This document shows, piece after piece, positions 55,599 to 64,000 of a DNA stretch of 64,000 bases. The notes beneath the pieces were generated by a model. The model ran no database searches. It saw nothing but the letters and a program-made list of their open reading frames with translations, and was not told the DNA's origin. Source of the DNA: Kumtagia sp052180275 (GTDB lineage: Bacteria > Pseudomonadota > Alphaproteobacteria > Rhizobiales > Rhizobiaceae); the NCBI RefSeq assembly GCF_052180275.1, contig NZ_CP197465.1, positions 4,526,001-4,590,000 on the forward strand. The letters run 5' to 3'. Each line of letters starts with the position of its first letter. The first letter of the stretch is position 1. Made by a program: the position numbers and the translations under genes.

Positions 55599-56918
55599 CT
55601 ATTCGCCGTCGTCGGATCGTTCGGCCCTCAGTTTAGACCAATAGTCCAGCCGCTTGCGGATTTCGCGTTCGAAGCCGCGGTCCGGCGGGTCGTAAAATCG
55701 CTGCCGGCCCATCTTCTCCGGAAAATAGTTCTGGCCGGAAAACGCATCCGGCTCGTCATGGTCGTACCTGTAGCCAGCGCCGTAGCTCTCTTCCTTCATC
55801 AGCTTCGTCGGTGCGTTGAGGATCGTCTTGGGCGGCAGCAGCGAGCCGAATTCTTTGGCCGCGCGGGTCGCGGCCTTGAAGGCGGTATAGGTCGCATTGG
55901 ATTTAGGCGCCGTGGCCAGGTAGACCGCAGCCTGCGCAAAAGCGAGTTCGCCCTCCGGCGACCCCAGGTAATCGTAGGCGTCCTTGGCGGCGTTGGCGAT
56001 CACCAGGGCCTGCGGGTCGGCCATGCCGATGTCCTCGACCGCCATGCGCACCAGCCGGCGACCTAAATACAGCGGATCCTCGCCGGCGTCGAACATGCGC
56101 GCCAGATAATAGAGCGCAGCGTCGGGATCGGAGCCGCGCACCGATTTGTGCAGCGCCGAAATCAGATTGTAGTGGCCGTCCTGGCCCTTGTCATAGATCG
56201 GCGCGCGGCGCTGCACGACACGCTGGATCCCTTCCGCATCAAAGACTTCGCCAGGTTTGGCGGCCCGCCAAACCTCCTCGGCAAGGGTGAGCGCGGCGCG
56301 TCCGTCGCCGTCGGCCAGGCGCAGCAGCACCGCCCTCGCCTCTTCGTCGAGCGGCAGGTTTTTACCCTCGGTCTTCTCGGCACGCAGCAGCAGCAACTCG
56401 ATGCTGCCTTCGTCCAGCGTATGAAAGACAAGGACCCGGGCGCGGGACAGAAGCGCCGCGTTGAGCTCGAAGGACGGGTTTTCGGTCGTGGCGCCGACCA
56501 GGGTGACGGTGCCGTCCTCCATGACCGGGAGAAAGGAATCCTGCTGGGCGCGATTGAAACGATGGATCTCGTCGACGAACAGCAGCGTCTGGCGGCCATT
56601 GGTCCGGCGCATGCGCGCCGTCTCGAACACACGCTTCAGGTCGGCCACGCCGGAGAAGATCGCCGAAATCTGCTCATAAGCGAGGTTGGTCTCGCCGGCG
56701 AGCAAGCGAGCAACGGTCGTCTTGCCGGTGCCGGGCGGCCCCCAGAAGATCATCGAGCCGAGCGAGCCGGAGCGGATCATGCGCGACAGGACACCGTCCG
56801 GGCCGGTCAGGTGGTCCTGTCCCACGACCTCGCCAAGACGTGCCGGCCGCAGCCGATCGGCCAGCGGCCTGCCTTTTTCCGGGCGCTGCGGCTTGTCCTG
56901 GCCGAACAGGTCGCTCAT
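55599..56918 (-). CDS. rarA: Replication-associated recombination protein A (AAA+ ATPase)
   Basis: A 439-residue clamp-loader-like AAA+ ATPase (MgsA/WRNIP1 family) that acts at stalled forks. It opens MSDLFGQDKPQRPEKGRPLADRLRP. Walker A is FWGPPGTGKTTVARLLAG and Walker B is LLFVDEIHRFNRAQQDSFL, with the sensor stretch LVGATTENPSFELNAALLSR. The C-terminal oligomerisation and tail regions are complete (RRLVRMAVEDIGMADPQAL onward). Its start codon overlaps the degP stop by one base (TGATG), so the two are translated together. Confidence 0.95.
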   Translation of the reverse strand: MSDLFGQDKPQRPEKGRPLADRLRPARLGEVVGQDHLTGPDGVLSRMIRSGSLGSMIFWGPPGTGKTTVARLLAGETNLAYEQISAIFSGVADLKRVFETARMRRTNGRQTLLFVDEIHRFNRAQQDSFLPVMEDGTVTLVGATTENPSFELNAALLSRARVLVFHTLDEGSIELLLLRAEKTEGKNLPLDEEARAVLLRLADGDGRAALTLAEEVWRAAKPGEVFDAEGIQRVVQRRAPIYDKGQDGHYNLISALHKSVRGSDPDAALYYLARMFDAGEDPLYLGRRLVRMAVEDIGMADPQALVIANAAKDAYDYLGSPEGELAFAQAAVYLATAPKSNATYTAFKAATRAAKEFGSLLPPKTILNAPTKLMKEESYGAGYRYDHDEPDAFSGQNYFPEKMGRQRFYDPPDRGFEREIRKRLDYWSKLRAERSDDGE

Positions 56919-58411
56919 CAGTAGCGAAGCATCTGGCGCAGCAGCTTTCCGTCGCGCTCGACGACGAAGCGCCACCAGCGGGTATCCTGGCCGGCGATCT
57001 GCTCGAGCTGCGCGGCGCTGCTGATCTTTTCGCCATTCACCTCGCGCACGATGTCGCCCGGCCGGAAGCCGAAACCGGCAGCGGGCGAATTGCGGTCGAT
57101 GTCGGTCATGATGATGCCGGTGGTCTCGGTGCGCATGCCGAGCCGCTGCGCCAGCCTGGGGGAAAGCTCGGTCACTTTCGCCCCCGCGAAGGGGCTGCGA
57201 CCCTTGATGCTTATGACCGCGTTCGAGGCGCCTTCCGGCGCGCGCTCAAGGCTGATGTCGATGGTCTTTTCCTCGCCCTTGCTGAGGATCCTGAGGGTCG
57301 CCTTGCCGCCGATCGGCTGCGTCGCGAGACGGTAGCCGAGGGCATCGACATGCTCGATCGCGATGTCGTTCATGGCAAGGACCACGTCTCCCGGCTTCAA
57401 GCCCGCCTTGGCGGCCGGTCCGCCCTCGAAGACGTCGGAGACGAGTGCCCCGGTCGGCAGCTTCATGCCGAGCGATTCGGCGATCGGCGCGGTCACGGGC
57501 TCGAATGTCGCGCCGATGAAGGGACGCTCGAAAGAAGCCTGGCCGTTCTTGGCGGCGTTCACCACCGCCCGCACGATGTTCGACGGAATGGCAAAGCCGA
57601 TGCCGATGGAACCGCCGCTCCGGCTGTAGATCGCCGTGTTGATGCCGACCACCTGCCCGCTCATGTTGATCAGCGCGCCGCCCGAATTGCCGGGATTGAT
57701 CGCCGCGTCGGTCTGGATGAAGAAGCCGAAATCGGAAACGCCGATATGCGAGCGGGCGAGCGCCGAGACGATCCCGCTGGTGGTCGTCTGGCCCACGCCG
57801 AACGGATTGCCGATGGCAAGAACGAGATCGCCGATCTCCAGCGCATCCGAATCACCGATCGGGATCACCGGAAACTCGGCATCGCCCTCGATCTTCAGCA
57901 CCGCAAGGTCGATCGTCTCGTCCTTCAGCAGCACCTTGCTTTCGAACTCGCGTCCGTCGGAGGTGGCTACCTTGACCTCGTCGGCGTCGCGGATGACATG
58001 ATAATTGGTCACCACGATGCCGCTCTTGTCGACGAGCACACCGGACCCCAGCGCCGACTGGGCGCGCGGCGGGGCACCGCCGCCGAAGAAGCGCTCGAAG
58101 AACGGGTCGCCCTCGAAAGGCGAGCGCGCCCTCGCCTGCTTGGACGCATAGACGTTGACCACGGCGGGCGCCGTCTCCTTCACCAGAGGCGCGAAGGAAA
58201 GCTGGATCTCGCTGCGCCCGAACGGCAGGCGGCGGCCGGGAGGCGCGGGCGGCGGCGGCGGCTCCTCCATGCTTTGCAGAAGATCGGTGAGCACGTCGGA
58301 CAGCCCCGGCTCGACAGGCTTGTCGGGAGCGGGTTTGTCCTGCGCGAAGACAGGGCCTGCAAAAGCAAGCAAGACCGAAACCAGAAGGGCCATCAAGCCT
58401 TTCGGGAACAT
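56918..58411 (-). CDS. degP: Do-family serine endoprotease, DegP/HtrA-like
   Basis: A 497-residue periplasmic protease and chaperone. The signal peptide ends at VFA (residues 1-22). The triad is His in VVTNYHVIRDAD, Asp in DETIDLAVLKIEGD and Ser in INPGNSGGALINMSG. Two PDZ domains follow (ALVSDVFEGGPAAKAGLKPGD and IIMTDIDRNSPAAGFGFRPGD). A Pro-rich segment at residues 50-62 precedes the protease. ATG at 58411 has GGAGGAA ahead. It is followed directly by rarA. Confidence 0.93.
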   Translation of the reverse strand: MFPKGLMALLVSVLLAFAGPVFAQDKPAPDKPVEPGLSDVLTDLLQSMEEPPPPPAPPGRRLPFGRSEIQLSFAPLVKETAPAVVNVYASKQARARSPFEGDPFFERFFGGGAPPRAQSALGSGVLVDKSGIVVTNYHVIRDADEVKVATSDGREFESKVLLKDETIDLAVLKIEGDAEFPVIPIGDSDALEIGDLVLAIGNPFGVGQTTTSGIVSALARSHIGVSDFGFFIQTDAAINPGNSGGALINMSGQVVGINTAIYSRSGGSIGIGFAIPSNIVRAVVNAAKNGQASFERPFIGATFEPVTAPIAESLGMKLPTGALVSDVFEGGPAAKAGLKPGDVVLAMNDIAIEHVDALGYRLATQPIGGKATLRILSKGEEKTIDISLERAPEGASNAVISIKGRSPFAGAKVTELSPRLAQRLGMRTETTGIIMTDIDRNSPAAGFGFRPGDIVREVNGEKISSAAQLEQIAGQDTRWWRFVVERDGKLLRQMLRY

Positions 58412-58521
58412 GCTATTCCTCCAGAGGGACGGCTGCATATAGACGCGATGATTGTGCAAATTGAAAGGCATGGAAACGCGGGCCGCGAACCGGCGCGGCG
58501 CAGATACGCCGTTCGCGCCGG

Positions 58522-59643
58522 TCAGTTGGTCTTTACATAGTTGCCGACGCTCTCGTCGAGGTATTTGTTGTTGGCCTCCCGCACCGCAGCCGCCGCGTCG
58601 TCGTAGAGGAATGGAAGGAACGCATACCGTTTGCCGCGCGTCACTGGAGAGACGGCGTGCAGCAGCGAGCAGGAAAACACCACCGCGCCGCCGGGCGTCG
58701 GCTTGAAGGACCGCGGCCCGTATTCCGGAAAGCTCACCTGGCCGCCGTCGAAATCGGCGTTCAGGTTGATCGAAACGGCGAAGCGCCGATGCGCCGTGCC
58801 TTTCGTGGTGTTGTCGCGATGTGCCCGAAAATGGCCGCCATTGGCGCTGTCGTAGCAGGCGACCAGATAACGCTCCATGCGTGTCACCGTGTACTGATGC
58901 ACCTTCTGGATTTCCGGCACGATCCGGCGGATGACCTTCTGCCGCAAGATCAGGCGCAACTTCTCATCCTCGATGGTGAAGTCGGCACGGCGCTTGTGGC
59001 GCGAATCGACGACTTCCACGGTCTTCCCGTTCACCTCGCGCATGAAGCCGGAATCGGTGCCGCCATCGGCGTTGTAGAGATCGATGAGGTGCTGGCACAA
59101 GGCCGGCTCGAAAACGTTGGGCAAAACGATGACGGGTGCCTGAACGGAAAAGCCCGGAAACGCATCCACCGCCGGAAGCGCATCGAGATAGGCGGCGAGT
59201 TCGGCCCTTTCAGCACCGTCCGCCTGCGCCGGGAAGACCGCGCGCACGCGCATTGACGGATCAAGCACCATCCACAGGCGGCGGATCGACACCTGGCCGG
59301 ACGTCGCATCGACAGGCAGGCTGCCGTAACGCTGGCCGATCACACCGTCGAAATCGAAGAAGTAGCGGACGCCGGGCAGGGATTCCTTGATACGGCCTTG
59401 CGCTTCGTCGTTGCGGTCGTGACTGACGCCGAAGAAAGCGAGCTTGCCGTCGTCGAACAGCGACCGCCGCTCCTCGACGATCCTGAGCATCGAGCGCCCC
59501 ATCTCGTCGGCGGCCGAACCGAAGAAGCAGAGCACGATGTAACGGCCTGCCGCCGTGTCGAAGTGAAAGTTGGCGTTGGACGTCGAACGCTGCGTGAACC
59601 AGGGAGCGGGATCGCCCACTTCCACGATACGGTATTCCGGCAT
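58522..59643 (-). CDS. Thioredoxin-fold domain fused to 2OG-Fe(II) prolyl-hydroxylase-like oxygenase
   Basis: A 373-residue fusion. Residues about 1-150 read as an AhpC/TSA-like thioredoxin fold (VGDPAPWF, GRYIVLCFFGSA, KLAFFGVSHDRNDEA, GVRYFFDFDGVIGQRYG). Residues about 165-370 read as a P4H-type 2-oxoglutarate dioxygenase with HFRAHRDNT (His-x-Asp), SLLHAVSPVTRGKRYAF (the second His and the 2OG-binding Lys/Arg region). The peroxidatic Cys expected after FF in true peroxiredoxins is not in its usual place; the only nearby Cys precedes FF. The hydroxylation target is unknown. It stands between degP and the ankyrin gene on the same strand. Confidence 0.85.
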   Translation of the reverse strand: MPEYRIVEVGDPAPWFTQRSTSNANFHFDTAAGRYIVLCFFGSAADEMGRSMLRIVEERRSLFDDGKLAFFGVSHDRNDEAQGRIKESLPGVRYFFDFDGVIGQRYGSLPVDATSGQVSIRRLWMVLDPSMRVRAVFPAQADGAERAELAAYLDALPAVDAFPGFSVQAPVIVLPNVFEPALCQHLIDLYNADGGTDSGFMREVNGKTVEVVDSRHKRRADFTIEDEKLRLILRQKVIRRIVPEIQKVHQYTVTRMERYLVACYDSANGGHFRAHRDNTTKGTAHRRFAVSINLNADFDGGQVSFPEYGPRSFKPTPGGAVVFSCSLLHAVSPVTRGKRYAFLPFLYDDAAAAVREANNKYLDESVGNYVKTN

Positions 59644-59732
59644 GATTTCTCCGCTGGCTGCGTGTTCGCGGAAAAACTACAGGATAATCTTTCGCGTGAA
59701 AACAGACGATAGCCGGCTGCGAGACTGTGGTC

Positions 59733-60404
59733 TCAGGTCTTCTGGCCGGCTTCCAGCAAGGACACTATTTCGCTGAATCCACGCGACCGGGCATGGTCGA
59801 GCGGCGTACTTCCGTCGCGATCGGGGATCGGCTGCGCTCCGGCATCGACCAGAAGCCGCACGATCTCGCTGTAGATCGGACCGCCATCGCCCAGGATCAC
59901 GGCTTCCAGCAGCGCCGTCCAGCCCAGATTGTTGACGTGATTCACATTGATATCCGTCTCGAGCAGGATGCGGACCGTATCGGGGTGGCCGTGATGGGCG
60001 GCCGGGATGAGCGCCACGCCGCCATAACGGTTGGTGTCCTTCAGGTTCGCCTTGCCGGTCGCCAGGATATGTCGAAGGATTTTGTCCCGGCCCTCGGCTC
60101 CCGCATACAGAAAGGGCGTATCCCTGATCGCGTCCTTGGCATTGACGTCGGCGCCAGCCTCGATCAGCAGCTTCGCGACCTCCACGTGGTCGGCCTGGGT
60201 GGCCAGCAGCAGCGGGGTGCGCTTCAGGCTATCGCGCATGTCGACCGGCGCGCCTGACGCCAGCAGGCGCCGGACCCGTTCGATATCGCCGTCGAAGGCT
60301 GCCTCATAGAGCATCGAATCGTCCCCGCTTTCCGCCGGCGCAAGCGAAGCCGCCGAAACCATTGCGACCAGAACCATCGTCACCAATCGCGTCAATATCA
60401 GCAT
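59733..60404 (-). CDS. Exported ankyrin-repeat protein
   Basis: A 223-residue protein with a signal-like start (LTRLVTMVLVAMVSAASLAPA) followed by five ankyrin repeats: DSMLYEAAFDGDIERVRRLL, KRTPLLLATQADHVEVAKLL, DTPFLYAGAEGRDKILRHIL, YGGVALIPAAHHGHPDTVRI, and GWTALLEAVILGDGGPIYSE to the end. The repeats bind proteins; the partner is unknown. ATG at 60404 was chosen, with AGGGAGAA ahead. It is probably periplasmic. Confidence 0.85.
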   Translation of the reverse strand: MLILTRLVTMVLVAMVSAASLAPAESGDDSMLYEAAFDGDIERVRRLLASGAPVDMRDSLKRTPLLLATQADHVEVAKLLIEAGADVNAKDAIRDTPFLYAGAEGRDKILRHILATGKANLKDTNRYGGVALIPAAHHGHPDTVRILLETDINVNHVNNLGWTALLEAVILGDGGPIYSEIVRLLVDAGAQPIPDRDGSTPLDHARSRGFSEIVSLLEAGQKT

Positions 60405-60545
60405 GCGCGTGTTCTCCCTAACCGATGCAGGCGGCAAGCTCTCCCAGTTCCAAACACGGCGCCGGGAGGGCGCAACATGTCCCAATCAATTGCGACGCTT
60501 GTGCGACTTCAGCTCTCTTCGCTTAGTCACAAGCCCGGCACCCCA

Positions 60546-61070
60546 TCATTGCTCGTGCGCGAGGCTTGGGCGGCTGCCATGTGTTACCGGCCTGCTCAGG
60601 TCCATTCGCAATACCAGGAACGCGGCGACGCATACCGCTATATCCAGCAGAAAGGTCCAGTGGCCGATGGCGCTCAGAACCCAGTGACCATAGAGCGGCG
60701 GAATGCGCACCACTTCGTAGGCCGTAGCGCTGAACGGGGCGAACCAGCGGACGGGTCCCTGCACGGTATCCGTGACAAGATGCGAGAGCACGCCAAGATA
60801 GAAGCCCACCGCTGGCAGGAACCAGGCGCGCCGCAGGCGATGGATCGCCGGCAACGTCACGACGGCCGTTGCCAGCCAGAAAAACGGCCAGTGGGTAAAA
60901 TAGTAGCGATGATTGTAGCTGCCGAAATCGGCGAGATAGAAACGGAGCATGTCGATATCGGGCGCGGTACTGCCGAGAAGCGACGCGGCAATGATGCCCC
61001 TCGCCTCTCCATATCGCCGCCGCAGCGTCGAGCCGATGATGTATCCAAGCGGCAGATGACCGATCAGCAT
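60546..61070 (-). CDS. YdjM-like metal-dependent inner-membrane protein
   Basis: A 174-residue membrane protein of the YdjM/DUF457 group. It starts at ATG 61070 (MLIGHLPLGYIIGSTLRR). The conserved acidic/His positions lie in SLLGSTAPDIDMLRFYLAD, SYNHRYYFTHWPFFWLA and LSHLVTDTVQGP, which together look like a metal site. About four hydrophobic helices follow. Activity is unproven in the family. It lies just after the ribosomal protein operon. Confidence 0.78.
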   Translation of the reverse strand: MLIGHLPLGYIIGSTLRRRYGEARGIIAASLLGSTAPDIDMLRFYLADFGSYNHRYYFTHWPFFWLATAVVTLPAIHRLRRAWFLPAVGFYLGVLSHLVTDTVQGPVRWFAPFSATAYEVVRIPPLYGHWVLSAIGHWTFLLDIAVCVAAFLVLRMDLSRPVTHGSRPSLAHEQ

Positions 61071-61202
61071 GAAGTCCCCATGAGTTGCAGCGCATCTCCC
61101 GCGCCGAAACTCATGATGCGATGCGATCTGGGTTCGATGTTGCCAAGCCTGTGCAGGAACTGCGCAACGATCATGGCCGGAGACCGATTGCGGACAAAGC
61201 AA

Positions 61203-61230
61203 GACCGGCGAGCCTTTCGGCCCGCCGGTC
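61203..61230 (-). terminator. Terminator downstream of rplQ
   Basis: On the minus strand GACCGGCGGGCC-GAAA-GGCTCGCCGGTC forms a 12-bp stem with one wobble pair, followed by TTGCTTTG. It lies about 30 bases past the rplQ stop and probably ends the ribosomal protein operon. Confidence 0.65.
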
Positions 61231-61258
61231 CAATCGATCGGTGGTTGACGAGGCCGGC

Positions 61259-61684
61259 TTACGCGGCTTCGGCGGTCTCGGCTTCAGCCTCGACGCGGGC
61301 GCGGTCGGCGGCACCCTTGGCTGACGTGTCGCGGTCGACGAACTCTATGACGGCCATCGCGGCATTATCACCGTGGCGGAAGCCAGCCTTCATGATGCGT
61401 AGATAGCCGCCGTTGCGGGTGGCGTAGCGCGGGGCAATCGTGTCGAACAGGCGCTTGACGACATTGTCGTTGCCGATCTGGGCGATCACCTGGCGGCGGG
61501 CGTGCAGGTCGCCGCGCTTGCCGAGCGTGACCAGCTTCTCGACGATCGGACGCAGGTCCTTAGCCTTCGGCAAGGTGGTTACGATCTGCTCGTGCTCGAT
61601 CAGCGAGACAGCGAGGTTGGCCAACATCGACTTGCGGTGGCTGACGCTGCGGGCGAAGCGACGGCCTTTGAAACCGTGACGCAT
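61259..61684 (-). CDS. rplQ: 50S ribosomal protein L17
   Basis: A 141-residue L17 with MRHGFKGRRFARSVSHRKSMLANLAVSLIEHEQIVTTLPKAKDLRP as its standard start and YLRIMKAGFRHGDNAAMAVIEFVDR near the end of the conserved core. The C-terminal tail is acidic and alanine-rich. It is last in the adk, rpsM, rpsK, rpoA, rplQ series. Confidence 0.97.
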   Translation of the reverse strand: MRHGFKGRRFARSVSHRKSMLANLAVSLIEHEQIVTTLPKAKDLRPIVEKLVTLGKRGDLHARRQVIAQIGNDNVVKRLFDTIAPRYATRNGGYLRIMKAGFRHGDNAAMAVIEFVDRDTSAKGAADRARVEAEAETAEAA

Positions 61685-61788
61685 GGCTCTTTTCCTTCTT
61701 CAGTTGTTCAAGAGGCCACGGCCTCTGATGGTTTTCCGCATGACCGTCGGACCGGGCGGCTCACGCCGCCGGCCCTTGGAATTCATGC

Positions 61789-62799
61789 TCAATATTGGTC
61801 TTCGTAACGCTTGGCGAGATCTTCGATGTTCTCCGGCGGCCAGTCGGCCACCTCCATACCGAGATGGAGACCCATCGCGGCCAGAACCTCCTTGATCTCG
61901 TTGAGCGACTTGCGGCCGAAATTCGGCGTGCGCAGCATCTCGGCTTCCGTCTTCTGGATCAGGTCGCCGATATAGACGATGTTGTCGTTCTTCAGGCAGT
62001 TGGCCGAACGAACCGAAAGTTCGAGCTCGTCGACCTTCTTGAGCAGCGCCGGGTTGAAGGCGAGCTCGGTGACCTGCTCTTCGGCCTGCGGCTTCTGCGG
62101 CTCGTCGAAGTTGACGAACAGGCCGAGCTGGTCCTGCAGGATGCGCGCCGCGAAAGCGACGGCGTCCTCGCCGGTGATCGAGCCGTTGGTCTCGATCGAC
62201 ATGGTCAGCTTGTCGTAGTCGAGGACCTGACCCTCGCGGGTGTTCTCGACCTTGTAAGAGACCTTCTTGACCGGCGAATACAGGCTGTCGACCGGGATGA
62301 GGCCGATCGGCGCGTCCTCGGCGCGGTTGCGCTCGGCGGGCACATAACCCTTGCCGGTGTCGACGGTGAACTCCATGCGGATTTCGGCGCCCTCGTCGAG
62401 CGTGCAGATCACATGGTCGGGATTGAGGATTTCGACGTCGCCCACGGTCTGGATGTCGCCTGCGAGCACGGAGCCCGGTCCCTGCTTGCGCACAACCATG
62501 CGCTTCGGGCCGTCGCCTTCCATCTTGATGGCGATTTCCTTGATGTTCAGCACGATATCGGTCACGTCCTCGCGGACGCCCGAGATCGACGAGAACTCAT
62601 GCAGAACGCCGTCGATCTGTACGGACGTGACGGCGGCGCCGCGCAGCGAAGACAAAAGCACACGGCGCAGCGCGTTGCCGAGCGTGAGGCCGAAACCGCG
62701 CTCGAGCGGCTCCGCGACGAGGTTCGTCAGGGTCTTGCCCTTCGACGAGAACTCGATCTTGTTCGGCTTGATCAGTTCCTGCCAATTTTTCTGGATCAT
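61789..62799 (-). CDS. rpoA: DNA-directed RNA polymerase subunit alpha
   Basis: A 336-residue alpha subunit. The N-terminal assembly domain has EPLERGFGLTLGNALRRVLLSSLRGAAVTSVQIDGV. The C-terminal domain has LELSVRSANCLKNDNIVYIGDLIQKTEAEMLRTPNFGRKSLNEI, which binds UP elements and activators. The linker is acidic and glutamate/proline-rich. It lies about 107 bases after rpsK. Confidence 0.98.
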   Translation of the reverse strand: MIQKNWQELIKPNKIEFSSKGKTLTNLVAEPLERGFGLTLGNALRRVLLSSLRGAAVTSVQIDGVLHEFSSISGVREDVTDIVLNIKEIAIKMEGDGPKRMVVRKQGPGSVLAGDIQTVGDVEILNPDHVICTLDEGAEIRMEFTVDTGKGYVPAERNRAEDAPIGLIPVDSLYSPVKKVSYKVENTREGQVLDYDKLTMSIETNGSITGEDAVAFAARILQDQLGLFVNFDEPQKPQAEEQVTELAFNPALLKKVDELELSVRSANCLKNDNIVYIGDLIQKTEAEMLRTPNFGRKSLNEIKEVLAAMGLHLGMEVADWPPENIEDLAKRYEDQY

Positions 62800-62906
62800 T
62801 TTTCTTCCTTCCGCTGGCCCGCACCATCCAATCGTGACGGGCTCGTGTGGAAGCCGTGGAGGAGCGCTTCACAGTGAAGCGCTCACGCGGCAGTTCTGGA
62901 TCTTGC

Positions 62907-63296
62907 TTAGACGCGACGCTTCTTGCGCGGCCGGCAGCCATTGTGCGGGATCGGCGTGACGTCACGGATCGAGGTGATCGTGAAGCCGCCGGCCTGCAGG
63001 GCGCGCAGCGCCGACTCGCGGCCGGAGCCGGGTCCACACACCTCGACCTCGAGGGTGCGCATACCATGTTCCTGCGCCTTCTTGGCGACGTCCTCGGCAG
63101 CCATCTGGGCAGCGAACGGCGTCGACTTGCGCGACCCCTTGAAGCCCTGGGCGCCCGCCGACGACCAGGCAATCGCATTGCCCTGCGCGTCGGTGATGGT
63201 GATCATCGTGTTGTTGAAGGTCGAATTCACGTGGGCGACGCCCGACGAGATGTTCTTGCGTTCGCGACGCTTTACGCGCCCGGCTTCCTTGGCCAT
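62907..63296 (-). CDS. rpsK: 30S ribosomal protein S11
   Basis: A 129-residue S11. GVAHVNSTFNNTMITITDAQGNAI and GPGSGRESALRALQAGGFTI, with the ending PHNGCRPRKKRRV, are all standard. ATG at 63296 was chosen over an ATG eight codons upstream. A palindromic repeat lies between this gene and rpsM. Confidence 0.97.
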   Translation of the reverse strand: MAKEAGRVKRRERKNISSGVAHVNSTFNNTMITITDAQGNAIAWSSAGAQGFKGSRKSTPFAAQMAAEDVAKKAQEHGMRTLEVEVCGPGSGRESALRALQAGGFTITSIRDVTPIPHNGCRPRKKRRV

Positions 63297-63353
63297 GTCA
63301 GTCCTTTCAGTCGATCTCAACGCCGCCGTAATGCCAGCGGCTACACCAGAGAA

Positions 63354-63389
63354 GCGAATAGCGAGTAGGGAACCCTATTCGCTATTCGC
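63354..63389. repeat. Palindromic repeat between rpsM and rpsK
   Basis: GCGAATAGCGAGTAGGG and its inverted partner CCCTATTCGCTATTCGC (one mismatch) are separated by AA, giving a 17-bp hairpin. Further CGCTA units follow to about 63408. The units recall the tandem-unit repeats at 7338-7370, though the sequence differs. Confidence 0.75.
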
Positions 63390-63408
63390 TATCTCGCTAC
63401 TCGCTCAA

Positions 63409-63777
63409 TTACTTCTTCTTCCCAGCAATCGCCTTCGCCGGGCCCTTGCGGGTACGGGCGTTGGTGTGCGTGCGCTGGCCGCGAACCGGCAGCGAACGGC
63501 GATGGCGCAGACCGCGGTAGCAGCCCAGATCCATCAGCCGCTTGATGTTCATCGACACTTCGCGACGCAGGTCGCCTTCGACCTGGTAATCGCGGTCGAT
63601 GGCCTCGCGGATCTGCAAGACTTCCGCATCGGTCAACTGGCTGACGCGCCGCTCGGCCGGGATGCCGACCTTGTCGACGATCTCCTGCGCGAACTTCTTG
63701 CCAATGCCGTGAATGTACTGAAGCGCGATGACGACGCGCTTGTTGGTCGGTATGTTGACGCCGGCTATACGAGCCAT
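63409..63777 (-). CDS. rpsM: 30S ribosomal protein S13
   Basis: A 122-residue S13, with MARIAGVNIPTNKRVVIALQYIHGIGKKFA and GLRHRRSLPVRGQRTHTNARTRKGP as expected. It is the first complete gene of this operon segment, with the end of adk about 180 bases upstream. Confidence 0.97.
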   Translation of the reverse strand: MARIAGVNIPTNKRVVIALQYIHGIGKKFAQEIVDKVGIPAERRVSQLTDAEVLQIREAIDRDYQVEGDLRREVSMNIKRLMDLGCYRGLRHRRSLPVRGQRTHTNARTRKGPAKAIAGKKK

Positions 63778-63957
63778 TTTTTCTCACTCCATGTAGGCCG
63801 GACAAACCGGCGCTTCGATTGACCCGCGTCCGGTGGAGGCCGGCCCTTGCGGGTGTTCCAATCAAACAACAAAAGGGTCCGGAAGGGACCCGAACACGTC
63901 GTTCCTTGATGGGAGACGGCGGGCCATAATCCAGAAAGGACTATTAGTCAATAGCGG

Positions 63958-64000
63958 TCAGGCCGCTTTCACGACCTTACCGAGTATTCCTTCGATAGCG
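63958..64000 (-). CDS. adk: Adenylate kinase, 3' end only
   Basis: Fourteen codons of a minus-strand gene entering from the right edge, ending AIEGILGKVVKAA and TGA at 63958-63960. The sequence alone is too short to identify it. The assignment comes from the rhizobial order secY, adk, rpsM, rpsK, rpoA, rplQ and from the helical adenylate-kinase-like ending. Confidence 0.5.
   Translation of the reverse strand, partial: AIEGILGKVVKAA

Overview
The window is a GC-rich piece of an alphaproteobacterial chromosome, most likely Mesorhizobium or a close Phyllobacteriaceae/Hyphomicrobiales relative. The grounds are: the order adk-rpsM-rpsK-rpoA-rplQ; the pair of glutamine synthetases (GlnB-GlnA plus a eukaryote-like GlnII with a divergent GstI/DUF2735 gene); a CtrA-type box ahead of minCDE; an alphaproteobacterial LexA box (GTTC-N7-GTTC) ahead of uvrA; and an ATP12 chaperone gene. 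This is mostly core chromosome with a few accessory insertions.

Layout. 1-4.7 kb: the 5' part of an XRE regulator, an MFS transporter, a YghU-type glutathione transferase, a DUF2066 protein and hemB. 4.7-9.2 kb: the four-gene Anbu cluster (proteasome-like peptidase, transglutaminase, alpha-E, ATP-grasp). A four-helix-bundle gene flanked by inverted repeats sits inside it. 9.5-15.5 kb: a DUF4864 protein and a long minus-strand cluster, coaD, two cyclophilins, a YdcZ transporter, a small exported protein, queA, a probable frameshifted gene, tgt and DUF2177. It joins queuosine modification of tRNA to CoA synthesis and proline isomerases. 15.7-25.4 kb: a TPR-methyltransferase, gyrA, a CPBP protease, marC, ssb and an unknown gene that ends at a UAG followed by 75 more codons in the same frame. 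Then comes a probable structured RNA and the uvrA control region. 25.4-33 kb: uvrA, an AT-rich islet (tiny Cys peptide plus a multi-pass membrane protein), a vapC remnant, a DUF72 protein and a methyltransferase. 33-41.2 kb: a Na/Pi cotransporter and pstS with a Pho-box-like site, a diguanylate cyclase, a large exported CxxCH protein and nnrD. 41.4-48.6 kb: nitrogen assimilation genes (glnB, glnA, glnII, gstI), an alpha/beta hydrolase and minCDE. 48.7-55 kb: an ATP12, HAD phosphatase, EamA, small membrane protein, rluC and crcB run, then a PCMT-like methyltransferase and an NCS2 purine permease. 55.6-61.1 kb: rarA, degP, a thioredoxin-fold/2OG-oxygenase fusion, an ankyrin protein and a YdjM-like membrane protein. 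61.2-64 kb: the end of the ribosomal protein operon.

The genes connect in several ways. The two glutamine synthetases both appear to be under sigma-54/NtrC control, with P-II next to the adenylylatable enzyme. DNA repair and replication are represented by gyrA, ssb, uvrA and rarA, with LexA-type sites at uvrA and possibly ssb. Phosphate uptake pairs a binding protein without PstCAB neighbours with a Na/Pi carrier. The best leads for something undescribed are the AT-rich islet at 28.3-30.2 kb, the structured RNA between 24.78 and 25.2 kb, the insertion inside the Anbu operon, and the same-frame extension after the UAG at 23.54 kb. No tRNA, rRNA, CRISPR array or complete insertion sequence was seen.
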